Source of the DNA: Actinomycetes bacterium
GTDB lineage: Bacteria > Actinomycetota > Acidimicrobiia > Acidimicrobiales > Bog-793
NCBI GenBank assembly: GCA_021796535.1
Contig: JAKABW010000015.1
Span: 1-45,520, forward strand
DNA: 45,520 bases
Direction: 5' to 3'
A program made the translations under genes and the position numbers. The notes below the pieces were generated by a model that was not told where the DNA came from, ran no database searches, and saw only the letters and a program-made list of their open reading frames with translations. Of this stretch, positions 33,156-43,079 are shown piece after piece. The stretch's first letter is position 1. Every line of letters begins with the position of its first letter.

Positions 33156-36100
33156 TTACTTATTCCTCTTATGGGTCGGCTTTGCTTTTTTCTTCTTTAT
33201 GAAACGATGGACGAGAAAAAACTTAACCGTCACCGGCTTTTGGCTTACTTCCCGCAGAGTTCCCAAAATAACTAACTTTTTTCTTTGCGAAATCAGTTTT
33301 GCGATAGCCGGCCTGATGACAAGTTTGATGCGCCTTGTGCCAGATTTCGCAATCCTAAACTTGCCCACAGCAACAACAATCAATTCTTTCCTTTTGATTG
33401 TCCTCTTTACTACCCTCTTTTTCAGATGTACAAGCTTGTGTACAATAAGCAGTTTCTCCATAAAAAGTCTTACGCTTCCGACACAAGCAGCTTTTTGACA
33501 AGTCAGTAACAGGTAAGTAGTCCTGCCAAAGACACCCAAAACATGATTCCTGAATATCAGGTGTCCCGACAGCGGCGGCGGGTTTGTAGTCGTAGTGGGA
33601 GTCGGGGCCGCCGTTGTACCGGTAGGTACAACCGAGGTTGTAACGGGGGTCGCCGTAGTGGTTGTCGGGGGCCTGGTTGTCGTGGTGGTCGGTGCTGCCG
33701 TGGTTGTGGGAGTCGGGGCCGCCGTTGTACCGGTAGGTACAACCGAGGTTGTAACGGGGGTCGCCGTAGTGGTTGTCGGTGCTGCCGTGGTTGTGGTAGA
33801 CGTAGTCGTAGTCGGTGGCTTCGTTGTCGTAGTCGTTGAAGAAGTCGTGGTGGTCGGTGCTGCCGTGGTTGTGGTAGACGTAGTCGTAGTCGGTGGCTTC
33901 GTTGTCGTAGTCGTTGAAGAAGTCGTGGTTGTCGGTGCTACCGTGGTTGTGGTAGACGTAGTCGTAGTCGGTGGCTTCGTTGTCGTAGTCGTTGAAGAAG
34001 TCGTGGTGGTCGGTGCTGCCGTGGTTGTGGTAGACGTAGTCGTAGTCGGTGGCTTCGTTGTCGTAGTCGTTGAAGAAGTCGTGGTGGTCGGTGCTGCCGT
34101 GGTTGTGGTAGACGTAGTCGTAGTGGTGGTCGGTGACAGCATCCCACACAAAGCATTACCCAATCCCGCAGTAGGAGTTCCAAGACCTGTGACCATATCA
34201 TACGTAGTGTTAAGAACCGGATATGCACCGCTGGAACCGGAATTGTACTCGTTATTTGTTACCTTACCGCCAAAGGCAGATGCCGTATTATTCACAGGCG
34301 ATAGATACTTGCCGGATGAAGTGCTCGCCAATTGGTATAAAGATTTATTTATGAACCCCACCGGGTTATTACCGCATGACGACAGCGAATCCGTATCCGC
34401 CATATACGCAGCCCACAAAGGAGTTGCCGTACTCGTTCCACCAAAACCGGTCCACTTCTTGGCGTAATATATCAAGTAACCCCAAGCGGGATCGGCGTTA
34501 GCCGATACGTCCGGCACTTCGCGGCAATACGTTCCGACACTTACCCCACACGTTGCGCCTCCGGAGGAATAACCCGACTCTATCAGACCAGAAATGCTGT
34601 TTGCACCCGAGCTTTGATATGTCGGCATCGGAAATACTTGTGATACCCCACCGCCGGAAGCAAACGCACTGACATACCCGCCGCTATTCGTGGACACCAA
34701 GTAGTGACTTGTCGGCTGATTGAATTCCTGTGCGTTATTCCAGGCGGTTTGGAAAGACACGGCTCCGCTTGAGCCCGTATTCATACAACCGGTGCCGGAG
34801 TCGGATAAGAATGCCGTACTTGGCACAAGTACCCCATTACTGTAGACACCGCATTCCAACGATGTACCCCCTACCCCGGTGGCGTAAGGTTGACTTGCCG
34901 GATCATTGACGCCCAACTGGGCATGAGACGCATTGCTCCCGGCACACGCTGAGGAACCCGTATCGCCGCTGGCGGCAAAAAATGTTTGTCCCTGCAAAGC
35001 GGCTTGCTGCAGCAAACTGTTTTCACTGGCAAACAACCCGCTGTTGCTGTTGGCAACGGCATATTCACAGAGTGAGTACGAATCGGAAATTACCTTTGCG
35101 CTATCTTGTTTCACTATGGCAGAAAGCGCATTGTAGTACTCCGCAGTGCTATCTGAGTTTCCCTGATAGACCAATATATTTGACTTTGGCGCAAGCGCCA
35201 TGGCTATTTCTATATCCAAAGTAGCTTCGCCTCCGGCTGCCCCCGTACCGGCGCCGGAAGAACCGAGACCTTGTCCGCCGTCGACCGGTATATATGTAAC
35301 GGGAGCCGCTCCGCTGTTGCCCGTAAAACAGTTCCATGCATAATTAATTTGATTTGTATAATCATTTTGCAGCTCTATCAACGCGATATTTGTATTTTGC
35401 CCTTCGGCTCCGTCGGCATAAAGAGAGGAAAAACCATAGTAACCGGCAAGTTGGGGGTAGGTCCAAGCGGCATAGCCGCCGCTGCCCGAATTGAAGAGTG
35501 TTTTTTGCGCACCGGCTTCACAAGCGGTATATAGAAAAGATGCGGTGCCGGAGGGTGCGGATTGAGGAACTACCTGTGGTCCCCCTGTAGCCGGAAGAGG
35601 CTTTAAAAGTTTGGAGGAATTGTAATGCCTTCCAATCGGCGCTTTATTTTTAAAAAACCGTTTGGAAGTCGGTGTCTTGTCAGCAACCGCATTGCTTTTC
35701 ATTACCGCCAGGTCGTCAAGACCGGACATTCCCTGTATATTGTCCGCTACCGTGCTTGGGAAAAGAGGTCTCTGTGTGTTGGCATAAACTTTTCTGCCCC
35801 CGGGCAACTTATACTCGGCAAAGGATACGCTGAAAGCTTTTTCCAATTGGCTTGCGGTTGCATTAACGTGAACCGCAAAGCCGTCCGGTGAAATCTGCAA
35901 GTTTTTTAAACCCCGAAGCCGGAGATAGCTGACGGTATTTTCGTATTCTGCCGGCGACGGACCAAACTCTGCGAGGAATTGACCTTTTGTTAAAAAATGA
36001 TGATAATTGGACGAGGATACATTATAAATCGAATTCAATAACCGGTTGATCCGGTTCTGATGTTGCGGCTTCAGAAAAACGTCCACAGACAGTTTTGCAG

Positions 36101-36308
36101 CGGAAGACAGCTTACCGATTTCCTTGGTCTTGTTGGGCATCAAAGGCATATGCCCAAATCTGATAAAATTCTTACTCACCCCGCCCGCTGCGGCGTACGC
36201 AGTTGCATTCTCCACAACGCCAAACAATATAAGTAGCACAAGCAGTACTTTTGCGAGAGTCAGACTATGTGTCGTATTGAAAGGGAATTTTATTTGTGAA
36301 GTATACAT
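33156..36308 (-). CDS. Secreted S53 (sedolisin/kumamolisin) peptidase with Thr/Pro-repeat linker and basic C-terminal domain
   Basis: A 1050-residue exported, acid-type serine-carboxyl peptidase. Order: signal segment (about 16-38), pro-kumamolisin activation domain (about 55-205) and catalytic domain (about 250-725), with Glu361 and Asp365 in GGEATLDIEIA, oxyanion Asp409 in VISDSYS, nucleophile Ser626 in GFGGTSTATP, and a calcium-site Asp in YDMVTGLGTP. A linker of about 190 residues is nearly all Thr, Pro, Ala, Ser and Lys. A 138-residue, strongly basic end domain (LLLTCQKAACVGSVRL, two Cys) resembles beta-sandwich modules at the ends of actinobacterial surface proteins. ATG 36308 is preferred to the upstream TTG because it places the signal segment properly. 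S53 enzymes work at low pH, which hints at an acid habitat. Confidence 0.92.
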   Translation of the reverse strand: MYTSQIKFPFNTTHSLTLAKVLLVLLILFGVVENATAYAAAGGVSKNFIRFGHMPLMPNKTKEIGKLSSAAKLSVDVFLKPQHQNRINRLLNSIYNVSSSNYHHFLTKGQFLAEFGPSPAEYENTVSYLRLRGLKNLQISPDGFAVHVNATASQLEKAFSVSFAEYKLPGGRKVYANTQRPLFPSTVADNIQGMSGLDDLAVMKSNAVADKTPTSKRFFKNKAPIGRHYNSSKLLKPLPATGGPQVVPQSAPSGTASFLYTACEAGAQKTLFNSGSGGYAAWTYPQLAGYYGFSSLYADGAEGQNTNIALIELQNDYTNQINYAWNCFTGNSGAAPVTYIPVDGGQGLGSSGAGTGAAGGEATLDIEIAMALAPKSNILVYQGNSDSTAEYYNALSAIVKQDSAKVISDSYSLCEYAVANSNSGLFASENSLLQQAALQGQTFFAASGDTGSSACAGSNASHAQLGVNDPASQPYATGVGGTSLECGVYSNGVLVPSTAFLSDSGTGCMNTGSSGAVSFQTAWNNAQEFNQPTSHYLVSTNSGGYVSAFASGGGVSQVFPMPTYQSSGANSISGLIESGYSSGGATCGVSVGTYCREVPDVSANADPAWGYLIYYAKKWTGFGGTSTATPLWAAYMADTDSLSSCGNNPVGFINKSLYQLASTSSGKYLSPVNNTASAFGGKVTNNEYNSGSSGAYPVLNTTYDMVTGLGTPTAGLGNALCGMLSPTTTTTTSTTTTAAPTTTTSSTTTTTKPPTTTTSTTTTAAPTTTTSSTTTTTKPPTTTTSTTTTVAPTTTTSSTTTTTKPPTTTTSTTTTAAPTTTTSSTTTTTKPPTTTTSTTTTAAPTTTTATPVTTSVVPTGTTAAPTPTTTAAPTTTTTRPPTTTTATPVTTSVVPTGTTAAPTPTTTTNPPPLSGHLIFRNHVLGVFGRTTYLLLTCQKAACVGSVRLFMEKLLIVHKLVHLKKRVVKRTIKRKELIVVAVGKFRIAKSGTRRIKLVIRPAIAKLISQRKKLVILGTLREVSQKPVTVKFFLVHRFIKKKKAKPTHKRNK
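33601..33779. repeat. Two direct copies of a 68-bp segment at 111-base spacing
   Basis: 33601-33668 recurs at 33712-33779. On the minus strand it encodes the ATPVTTSVVPTGTTAAPTPT part of the peptidase linker. The 111-base spacing (37 codons) keeps the frame. Confidence 0.85.
33776..34122. repeat. 78-bp tandem repeat array, about 4.4 copies, coding the peptidase linker
   Basis: The marker GGTGGCTTCGTTGTCG begins at 33814, 33892, 33970 and 34048, exactly 78 bases apart. Each unit encodes 26 residues of the type TTTTTKPPTTTTSTTTTAAP plus TTTTSS. Copies differ by only a base or two (one has VAP for AAP), so expansion is recent and copy number probably varies between strains. Confidence 0.92.
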
Positions 36309-36641
36309 AGTCACCAAATAATACTCTATAGTCAGGGGACAATTGGGCAGATTCAATCAACATTCGTCCCAACCGGGAGAAGCAAACTACCCCGACGCAC
36401 AAAGAGCCGCCGCAAAGTAAACGCGCTCCAACAAACGCCTCACGACAGTAAGCGATATTTACGGTAAATCGGGTGCTCCTCCGATCAAACGCAATATCAC
36501 AGCACATACGGTACAAAGTTAAGTGGTTTGTGCGTAAAATATCAGGCCCCAATTTATCAAAACACGAAGAAGGCCTTTATTTGTCGGATATGGAATATAA
36601 AACACCGTAAATGAGTTATAGATTTGAAAGCAGGTGAAAGA

Positions 36642-37193
36642 ATGGCCCAACTAATAAATGATTCAGCCAATCAACATATAAATCCGCAACAAAACGGGTT
36701 TCATCCGCAAAGACTCAACCATGCTGTTTTATATGTCGCAGATCTCGAAAAATCGGTTGATTTTTACAGCAGGGTAATGAATATGGAGGTAGTAGCAACA
36801 GCTCCGAGAATGTCTGCCGCTTTTTTGCGGATTAAAGGCTCCCGTAATCACCATGATTTAGGACTGATGAGATCGCCCAACCAGACAAGAAAAACACCCG
36901 GTTCGGTAGGCCTCTATCACTTGGCATGGCAAGTTGCCACATTGGAAGAGCTTAAATTGGCTAAGGATGTATTGCTTTCCGAAAAGTCTTACTACGGTGA
37001 GGCAAACCACGGAGCTACTTTAAGTATTTATGGTTACGATCCCAACGGGATAGACTTTGAGATCATGTGGATGTTGCCATATTCCGATTGGGGCACATAC
37101 ACAAATCGGGCGGTAGTCGAACACCTAAACCTTGATGAGGCTCTCAAAAAGTGGCCAGACACAAATACTTTTGAATATCCACAGAGAGACTAA
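36642..37193 (+). CDS. VOC family protein, extradiol-dioxygenase/glyoxalase-like
   Basis: A 183-residue metal-binding protein with two beta-alpha-beta-beta-beta units. The likely ligands are His27 in RLNHAVLYVADLEKSVDFY, His93 in VGLYHLAWQV and Glu140 in YDPNGIDFEIMW, the same set as catechol 2,3-dioxygenase and related enzymes. Intact, unlike the VOC pseudogene at 28721. ATG 36642 is preferred to TTG 36624 because AGGTGA lies just before it. The substrate is unknown; it stands divergent to the S53 peptidase and convergent to glmM. Confidence 0.88.
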   Translation: MAQLINDSANQHINPQQNGFHPQRLNHAVLYVADLEKSVDFYSRVMNMEVVATAPRMSAAFLRIKGSRNHHDLGLMRSPNQTRKTPGSVGLYHLAWQVATLEELKLAKDVLLSEKSYYGEANHGATLSIYGYDPNGIDFEIMWMLPYSDWGTYTNRAVVEHLNLDEALKKWPDTNTFEYPQRD

Positions 37194-37223
37194 AGTCACG
37201 CTGCACGGAAGAGAAAAACTGTT

Positions 37224-38597
37224 TTACACGAATTCCCGTTCGATTACGCTTACCAAGTTATTTGCCACTTGATCAGCCATAGTGCGCGTAACGGCTTCCA
37301 CCATTACCCTGACAACCGGTTCCGTACCGCTCGGACGCACCAATACGCGTCCGTCTGTTCCCAGCGTATTTTTTGCCTCAGCTATTGCCTCGTGACAGGC
37401 AACCGACTTATCTATACTGACGGGAGAAGATACCGGAACATTGATAAGCACCTGCGGATATTTGGTCATCACTTTGTCAGCCAGACTTCCCAGAGATTCG
37501 CCGGTACGGGCAAGCAGGGAAATCAACATGATCGAGGTGAGCAATCCGTCACCGGTTGTTGCCATGTTTCGAAAAATGATGTGACCGGACTGCTCCCCGC
37601 CGATCAAGAGGTTGTTGGCTTCTATGGCATCCAGGACATACTTGTCGCCGACCTGGGTGGAAATCACTTCTATGCCATACTCTCTAAGCGATTTATGCAG
37701 TCCCAGATTGCTCATTACGGTCACGGCCACGCCAGGAGGAGACAGGATGCCTCTTTTCTGCATATCAAGGGCAAACATGACCATCAATTGATCGCCGTCA
37801 ATGTCTTTTCCGGACTCGTCAATTGCCAATACCCGATCGGCGTCTCCGTCAAAAGCAAGACCGAAACTGGCTTTAGTCTCAACTACTTTTGCCGCCAAGT
37901 TGCTCAAATAAGTTGATCCGCATTTGTAATTGATATTATATCCGTCCGGCTCATCGGCAATGAATTCCGCTTCCACGCCGATTCTTGAAAAAAGATTCTT
38001 GCCGACGCTGACAGCGGCGCCATTGGCAAAATCGCAAACTATCTTCAGGTTGGAATTGGCAACGATGTCGGCGTCTGCGGCACATAACCCCGTCAGATAA
38101 TCGACGTATCTGTCTTTCAGAAAAAGGTCTTGTGAGATACTGCCTACATTATGAAAGTCGTTTTCCGAAGCGGGTTTGCTTTCCGCAGTACCGGTGCGGC
38201 CATATAAAGTTATCCTGGAGAGTTCGTCTTCAATGGCTCTCTCCACGGTATCCGGAAGTTTCATGCCGGCCTGAGAGAGCAATTTGATACCGTTGTCAAA
38301 ATATTGATTGTGTGAAGCAGATATCATGGCCGCCGGCATGTGCAGAACGCTTGCCAAATAAGCCAAAGCCGGAGTGGGCAAGACTCCTACATCTATGACA
38401 TCCAAGCCTTCGCTTGCCAAACCGGCCGACAAAGCCGCCTGCAAGAAAGAACCTGATTTTCGAGTGTCGCGACCTATCAAAAAAACGTTGTCGGATATTA
38501 CTCTGGCTACAGCTTTACCAAGACCCAGAACCAACTCAGGGGTAAGATCCTGGTTTGCCACTCCCCTTAAACCGTCTGTACCAAAGCGTAAACTCAT
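37224..38597 (-). CDS. glmM: Phosphoglucosamine mutase
   Basis: Converts glucosamine-6-phosphate to glucosamine-1-phosphate for UDP-GlcNAc and the cell wall. The 457-residue protein has FGTDGLRG at 5-12, the phosphoserine loop MISASHNQYFDNGIK near 91-105, the metal loop AFDGDADRVLAID near 243-255, the sugar-specificity GGEQSGHI near 333-340 and the C-terminal phosphate site VRPSGTEPVVRVMVE near 421-435. It ends the minus-strand ribosomal cluster, as is usual in actinobacteria. The upstream spacer holds a TATAAT (38641-38636) that may start its own transcript. Confidence 0.96.
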   Translation of the reverse strand: MSLRFGTDGLRGVANQDLTPELVLGLGKAVARVISDNVFLIGRDTRKSGSFLQAALSAGLASEGLDVIDVGVLPTPALAYLASVLHMPAAMISASHNQYFDNGIKLLSQAGMKLPDTVERAIEDELSRITLYGRTGTAESKPASENDFHNVGSISQDLFLKDRYVDYLTGLCAADADIVANSNLKIVCDFANGAAVSVGKNLFSRIGVEAEFIADEPDGYNINYKCGSTYLSNLAAKVVETKASFGLAFDGDADRVLAIDESGKDIDGDQLMVMFALDMQKRGILSPPGVAVTVMSNLGLHKSLREYGIEVISTQVGDKYVLDAIEANNLLIGGEQSGHIIFRNMATTGDGLLTSIMLISLLARTGESLGSLADKVMTKYPQVLINVPVSSPVSIDKSVACHEAIAEAKNTLGTDGRVLVRPSGTEPVVRVMVEAVTRTMADQVANNLVSVIEREFV

Positions 38598-38751
38598 TCC
38601 CCCGACAATCCTATAAGTAGTACACAGAGATCTATATTATAGACCCCAAACATGAAAAAGGTATTGCAGATTAAAAATCAGATTTCAAAATACAGTACGC
38701 AAAACAAAAATGAGTGCGCCGCGCAAAAATATACCCAAAACGATGGGACTG

Positions 38752-39162
38752 CTATCTCTTTGAATACTGAGGAGCTTTGCGCGCTTTTTTGAGACCGTAT
38801 TTTTTGCTTTCTTTTTCGCGTGCGTCTCTCGTAAGAAGACCGGCTTTTTTCAGCTGCTGTCTTACTTCGGGTTCTACGTCCAGCAAAGCTCTTGCAACAG
38901 CCAACCGCAAAGCCCCGGCTTGTCCGGATACCCCGCCCCCGTCGATTGTGGCATCTATGTCGTAGGCTTCTGCCTTATTTACAAGGCGAAGCGGCTCCAG
39001 CACTATCGTACGCGCAACAACAGAGGTAAAGTAATCTTCAAACTGTCTGTTGTTGATGGTCACGGCTCCCTGGCCGGGACGAATTCTGACACGGGCGACC
39101 GCCGATTTACGTCTCCCGGTAGACTGTGTCAATGGTTTTACAGTGGCAGCTTTTTTTATCAC
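38752..39162 (-). CDS. rpsI: 30S ribosomal protein uS9
   Basis: A 136-residue small-subunit protein with [18 protein letters not shown] near 15-32 and the C-terminal [17 protein letters not shown] that reaches the P-site tRNA. The start is GTG at 39162, whose bases overlap the rplM stop (GTGA), so the two are coupled. Length and ends are normal. Confidence 0.97.
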   Translation of the reverse strand: MIKKAATVKPLTQSTGRRKSAVARVRIRPGQGAVTINNRQFEDYFTSVVARTIVLEPLRLVNKAEAYDIDATIDGGGVSGQAGALRLAVARALLDVEPEVRQQLKKAGLLTRDAREKESKKYGLKKARKAPQYSKR

Positions 39163-39608
39163 GCTATTCTCCGTGCTTTTGGTATTTCAAAGGCTACAGG
39201 TCCTTGTGCCGCATGAGGATGCTCCGGACCCGCATAAACCTTGAGTTTTGTCAACATTTTGGCTCCCAAAGGGCCTTTTGGCAACATACCCTTCACCGTT
39301 CTCATTATCAGCTGGTCAGGGTGCTCGGCAAGAAGTTTTTCATAACTTACTTTATTCAATGACCCCGGGTAACCGCTGTGCGAATAGGCAAACTTCGATT
39401 GTGACTTGTTGGATGTCATGACTACCTTAGCTGCATTTATGACTATCACATGGTCACCTGTGTCAATATGGGGGGAGAAAAATGGCTGGTGTTTGCCGCG
39501 CAGAATATGTGCCACCTGTGTCGCCAAGCGACCGAGAACAAGCTGATCCGCGTCTATCACATACCAGCTTCTTTCGATACTGGCCGGTTTCACTACATAG
39601 GTTTGCAA
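39159..39608 (-). CDS. rplM: 50S ribosomal protein uL13
   Basis: A large-subunit assembly protein of 149 residues from the preferred start. The family begins M-x-TY-x-KP; here this is TTG-CAA-ACC-TAT (TTG at 39608) with GAAGG 7 bases before it. The longer frame from GTG 39635 would add nine residues not found in the family. [33 protein letters not shown] and [11 protein letters not shown] are typical. A hairpin at 39635-39651 lies in the leader. It overlaps rpsI by 4 bases. Confidence 0.95.
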   Translation of the reverse strand: MQTYVVKPASIERSWYVIDADQLVLGRLATQVAHILRGKHQPFFSPHIDTGDHVIVINAAKVVMTSNKSQSKFAYSHSGYPGSLNKVSYEKLLAEHPDQLIMRTVKGMLPKGPLGAKMLTKLKVYAGPEHPHAAQGPVAFEIPKARRIA

Positions 39609-39634
39609 GGCTGACCTTCGCTCTCTGTCTATCA

Positions 39635-39651
39635 CTAAATTCCAAATTTAG
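39635..39651 (-). promoter_or_regulatory. Small hairpin in the rplM leader
   Basis: CTAAATT and AATTTAG pair perfectly around 3 bases, about 26 bases before the TTG start of rplM. L13 is known to control its own messenger in E. coli; that this A/T hairpin has such a role is a guess. Confidence 0.3.
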
Positions 39652-39786
39652 ACGTACTAAGTCTATCAAGTTTAACACTTGGCAATGGGGTCTGTAAGAA
39701 AACGGTACATTTGTTCCGAGCAATACAGAAATTCCTACAAAATATTATCAGAGGCCCATCCCGGCAAGTTGACAAATTGCAAAATA

Positions 39787-40686
39787 TCAAATCATTCTCA
39801 AGAGAGATCTCGGCCCGCCCAATGCATCCGGATAGCCCACTTCAGTCAGACAAAGACCTCCGGGTGGGGCCAAAGACGGCATTCCGTCACGATCTCCCGA
39901 GGATATTTTTTCGTTTAGCACATCCCGCCTCAACCTGCCCAGTCCTATGGCTGCCAAAAGACCGACCAGCGATCGTATCATCTGATGACAAAACGCGTTG
40001 GCTTGAATTTCAAGTCTCAGCATGTTGTACCCGTATACTTCGCATACGGCAAAGGAGGCAGAATCCACCCGTCTTATGATGGGAAGTCCGCTTTCCGCAC
40101 CGGGAGGTCTTCTGCAAAAAGCCGCAAAATTATGTTCGCCCACCAAAGTCTCGAGAGCTTTTTCCATTTCGCTTACATCCAGCGCTTCTTCCATATGCCA
40201 ACAAATCCCGCGTACTCTTGGATCCTGATAACGGCTGAGATTGATGTCGTAGCGGTACCGCCTATAAATAGCCGAGTAGCGGGCATGAAAATCCGGAGGG
40301 GCAAAATCCAACTCAAACAAAGTACACTCGGGGGCCAGCATTTTATTTAAAGATCTGAACCACTTATTCAAAAGCAGAAACGTCCCACTGTCCTTGTCGG
40401 AGTTGCGGACAGCCAAATGGGCATTTCTTTCGACAATTTCCGAGGGTATATCCCAATGAATAACTTGTCCCAGTGCGTGAACGCCGGCATCCGTACGCCC
40501 GGCACAGACAATACTGGGTTTAAAAGAAGTAATTTTTTCAAACGCATCCTGAAAATCGCCGGCAACTGTCCTAAAGGAATTTTGTGCAGCAAAGCCCCTG
40601 TACGCCGTACCTTCGTAGGCCAAACCCGCCATAATCCTCGCGGAGGCAAAACCGACTTCTGTTGCTTCCTGATTGGTGGTGAACAT
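39787..40686 (-). CDS. truA: tRNA pseudouridine synthase A
   Basis: Modifies uridines 38-40 in the anticodon arm of tRNAs. The 299-residue protein has AYEGTAYRGFAAQ near 23-35, the catalytic Asp in VCAGRTDAGVHALGQV near 59-74, and RRYRYDI near 140. ARNRxxR-type parts are replaced by DFHARYSAIYRRY, the usual TruA motif. FCHQMIRSLVGLLAAIGLGR near 233-252 ends the fold. It lies between rplQ (171-base gap) and rplM, as in actinobacteria generally. Confidence 0.95.
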   Translation of the reverse strand: MFTTNQEATEVGFASARIMAGLAYEGTAYRGFAAQNSFRTVAGDFQDAFEKITSFKPSIVCAGRTDAGVHALGQVIHWDIPSEIVERNAHLAVRNSDKDSGTFLLLNKWFRSLNKMLAPECTLFELDFAPPDFHARYSAIYRRYRYDINLSRYQDPRVRGICWHMEEALDVSEMEKALETLVGEHNFAAFCRRPPGAESGLPIIRRVDSASFAVCEVYGYNMLRLEIQANAFCHQMIRSLVGLLAAIGLGRLRRDVLNEKISSGDRDGMPSLAPPGGLCLTEVGYPDALGGPRSLLRMI

Positions 40687-40857
40687 GTTTACGCTTTCCT
40701 CCAGCCGACAAATATATTATGCCATGACAGAGATCAGCCAAAAATATTCATACGCAACCGTGAAACAGCCGTTTTTAGCGCTCAAATGGTTTATCCGATC
40801 AAAGAAGAGTTCTGTTGTCTGCTTGGCGACAGACATATCCGTCGGATCGCGTAAAGC

Positions 40858-41211
40858 TTAAACGAATTCGATTAAAGCCATGGGGGCGTTGTCACCGGGA
40901 CGCGGACCCAGTTTCAAAATACGCAGATATCCGCCTGCCCTGTCTTCATAACGGGGACCTATTTCGCTAAAAAGCTTGTGTGCCATGTCCTTGTCGCGAA
41001 TAAAAGCAACCACTTGCCTTTGATTATGAACCCCGCCATACTTGGCCTTGGTTATCATTTTCTCGGCTACGGGACGCAAAGACTTCGCTTTTGCTTCCGT
41101 GGTTACAATCCGCTCAGCCGCAATGAGAGAAGCCACCAGGTTCCCCAGCATTGCTTTTTGGTGTGCGGCTGTTCCGCCAAATCTTGCACCCTTTTTTGGT
41201 GTTGCCGGCAT
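40858..41211 (-). CDS. rplQ: 50S ribosomal protein bL17
   Basis: A 117-residue large-subunit protein lining the exit tunnel region: [24 protein letters not shown] near 7-30 (cited in part), [22 protein letters not shown] and a C-terminal [25 protein letters not shown]. It starts two bases after the rpoA stop, so the two are co-translated. Length is normal. Confidence 0.97.
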   Translation of the reverse strand: MPATPKKGARFGGTAAHQKAMLGNLVASLIAAERIVTTEAKAKSLRPVAEKMITKAKYGGVHNQRQVVAFIRDKDMAHKLFSEIGPRYEDRAGGYLRILKLGPRPGDNAPMALIEFV

Positions 41212-41213
41212 GA

Positions 41214-42152
41214 CTAACGACCTCCTGCTATCGAAAGACCCCGCTGTTCTAGGCGGGTAATGACCTCGTCCAGTGATTTTTGGCCAAAATTGGTAATCGC
41301 CAACAAATCATCTGCTGTTTTGGTAATGAGTTGCCCTATCGTATTGATCTGTGCCCGCTTCAAACAGTTGCGCGGACGTTCGGTGAGCTCAAGATCTTCG
41401 ATGGGCAATTCCAAATCCGGATTGATTGGTTCGGGTTCGGCAAGATCTGCCAGTTCCAAGGACTCCGCGTCGCTTGCCAAATCTGATATCAATGCCATCA
41501 GGGAACGCAAAGTTGCGCCGGCCGAAGCCAATGCTTCCTTGGGGGACACAGAACCGTCTGTTTCTATATCCATAATCAATTTGTCGTAATTGGTTGCCTG
41601 CTCAACCCTTGTCGGCTCCACCTGGAATGACACGCGCCGCACCGGAGAAAAGATTGCATCGACCGGAATAACACCTATTGTGCCGGAACGTGACAACCTC
41701 TCGGCTGACAGATAACCTTTCCCTTTTTCAATTAATAAATCCATTGCCAGACGCCCTTTGGCGTTCAGGGTCGCGATATGCAAGTCGGGGTTTAATACTT
41801 CGATATCGGACGTAAGACGTATGTCTGCCGCCGTTACCTCAGCCGGACCTCTTACGTCTATACGCACCAGAACCGGCTCATCTGACTCAGATGTTGCCAC
41901 CAAGTCCTTGATGTTTAAAATAATGTCGGAAAGATCTTCTTTCACGCCCTCAATGTAAGTGAACTCGTGCAGAGCGTCATCAAAACGCACTTCCGTGACC
42001 GCCGCACCGGGAATTGAAGAAAGCAGGGTTCTTCTGAGGGAATTGCCTAAGGTGTGCCCAAAACCCGGGTCAAGAGGGGAAATAGAAAATTGTTGACGCC
42101 GCGAATCTTCCTCACCCAATTCTTCGACTTCCGGCCGCTGAATGATGAGCAT
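41214..42152 (-). CDS. rpoA: DNA-directed RNA polymerase subunit alpha
   Basis: The 312-residue scaffold of RNA polymerase. The N-terminal domain has [26 protein letters not shown] near 27-52 (cited in part), and the C-terminal domain has [34 protein letters not shown] near 264-297, used to bind UP elements and activators. The ribosome site AGGAG and a close promoter (42200-42173) precede it, so it need not depend on read-through from rpsD. Confidence 0.97.
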   Translation of the reverse strand: MLIIQRPEVEELGEEDSRRQQFSISPLDPGFGHTLGNSLRRTLLSSIPGAAVTEVRFDDALHEFTYIEGVKEDLSDIILNIKDLVATSESDEPVLVRIDVRGPAEVTAADIRLTSDIEVLNPDLHIATLNAKGRLAMDLLIEKGKGYLSAERLSRSGTIGVIPVDAIFSPVRRVSFQVEPTRVEQATNYDKLIMDIETDGSVSPKEALASAGATLRSLMALISDLASDAESLELADLAEPEPINPDLELPIEDLELTERPRNCLKRAQINTIGQLITKTADDLLAITNFGQKSLDEVITRLEQRGLSIAGGR

Positions 42153-42172
42153 CGTATTTTAACTCCTATTTA

Positions 42173-42200
42173 TTATAATCACTAACTGGTCACTTACAAC
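42173..42200 (-). promoter_or_regulatory. Promoter of rpoA-rplQ
   Basis: Minus-strand TTGTAA (42200-42195) and TATAAT (42178-42173), 16 bases apart, about 20 bases before the ATG. The leader would be only about 14 bases and contains the ribosome site. The 252-base space between rpsD and rpoA is wide for this operon and A/T-rich; no gene is seen in it. Confidence 0.65.
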
Positions 42201-42404
42201 TAACACGCTTGGCTATAGGCTACATTTAATACCCAGCCCGCAATATCTTACAAATTCATGCTTTGAAAAGTTTCAGCTTTGCCATATCGGTGAATAAGCC
42301 AAAGCGCAAAATCATCAAATTCAAACACTTCAAAGTGCCAAAAATTGGATTTATAACAGTATCCAAAACACCCTGAGAGTAAGTATTCTAAGTATATTGC
42401 AATT

Positions 42405-43031
42405 TTATTTTGAGTACAACTCAACTATGAGCTGTTCTTTAACGTCTGTGTCGATCTGCTCACGTACCGGGGCAACTCTGACATTGATTTGGTAACCGCT
42501 TTCGGCGGATTCCAGCCAAGCCGGCAAAGAACGATCCATCAAATCAAGATTTTGCCTGATAACTATCTGATCACGGGCAGCGTCGGTAAGAGTTACCACA
42601 TCACCGGGTTTCGTGCGAAAACTTGGTATAGTGACACGCCTGCCATTGACCAAGACATGACCATGGCTGACAAGCTGCCTTGCCTGCGAACGGGAGGCCG
42701 ACCACCTAGAACGGTAGCAAACGTTATCGAGACGCAACTCAAGCAGCTTCAGCAGGTTCTCACCGGTAATGCCTGACTGTCTGTTTGCTTCCTCGTATAG
42801 ATTTCTGAACTGCACTTCAAGGATTCCGTAGATACGGCGTGCCTTTTGCTTTTCGCGAAGCTGCAACATGTATTCAGAACCTTGACGCATACGGTCTCTG
42901 CCGTGTTCGCCGGGAGGATAAGGTCTTTTCTCCACGGGGCACTTGGGGCTTTCACACTTAGCACCTTTGAGAAAAAGCTTAATTTTTTCACGTCTACACA
43001 GACGGCATATAGGTCCGGTATAGCGGGCCAT
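42405..43031 (-). CDS. rpsD: 30S ribosomal protein uS4, zinc-binding form
   Basis: A 208-residue primary 16S-binding protein. The N-terminus keeps four cysteines (Cys9, Cys12, Cys26, Cys31) of the zinc-binding form. The S4 RNA-binding domain RLDNVCYRSRWSASRSQARQLVSHGHVLVNGRRV is near 101-134 (cited in part). In many bacteria S4 represses its own operon. It lies 48 bases after rpsK. Confidence 0.97.
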   Translation of the reverse strand: MARYTGPICRLCRREKIKLFLKGAKCESPKCPVEKRPYPPGEHGRDRMRQGSEYMLQLREKQKARRIYGILEVQFRNLYEEANRQSGITGENLLKLLELRLDNVCYRSRWSASRSQARQLVSHGHVLVNGRRVTIPSFRTKPGDVVTLTDAARDQIVIRQNLDLMDRSLPAWLESAESGYQINVRVAPVREQIDTDVKEQLIVELYSK

Positions 43032-43079
43032 CTATCTTCCTTCTAACTTTCTTTCATAATTACCAATACAAACTAACAT

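Noticed and set aside
33776-34122. CRISPR-like spacing of repeats
   Set aside because: The 78-bp units are contiguous, have no unique spacers and keep the peptidase frame; no cas genes.
33595-34467. Long plus-strand frame rich in Val and Gly opposite the peptidase linker
   Set aside because: It is the reverse complement of the Thr-codon repeats; low complexity, no domain, and the minus-strand peptidase is complete.
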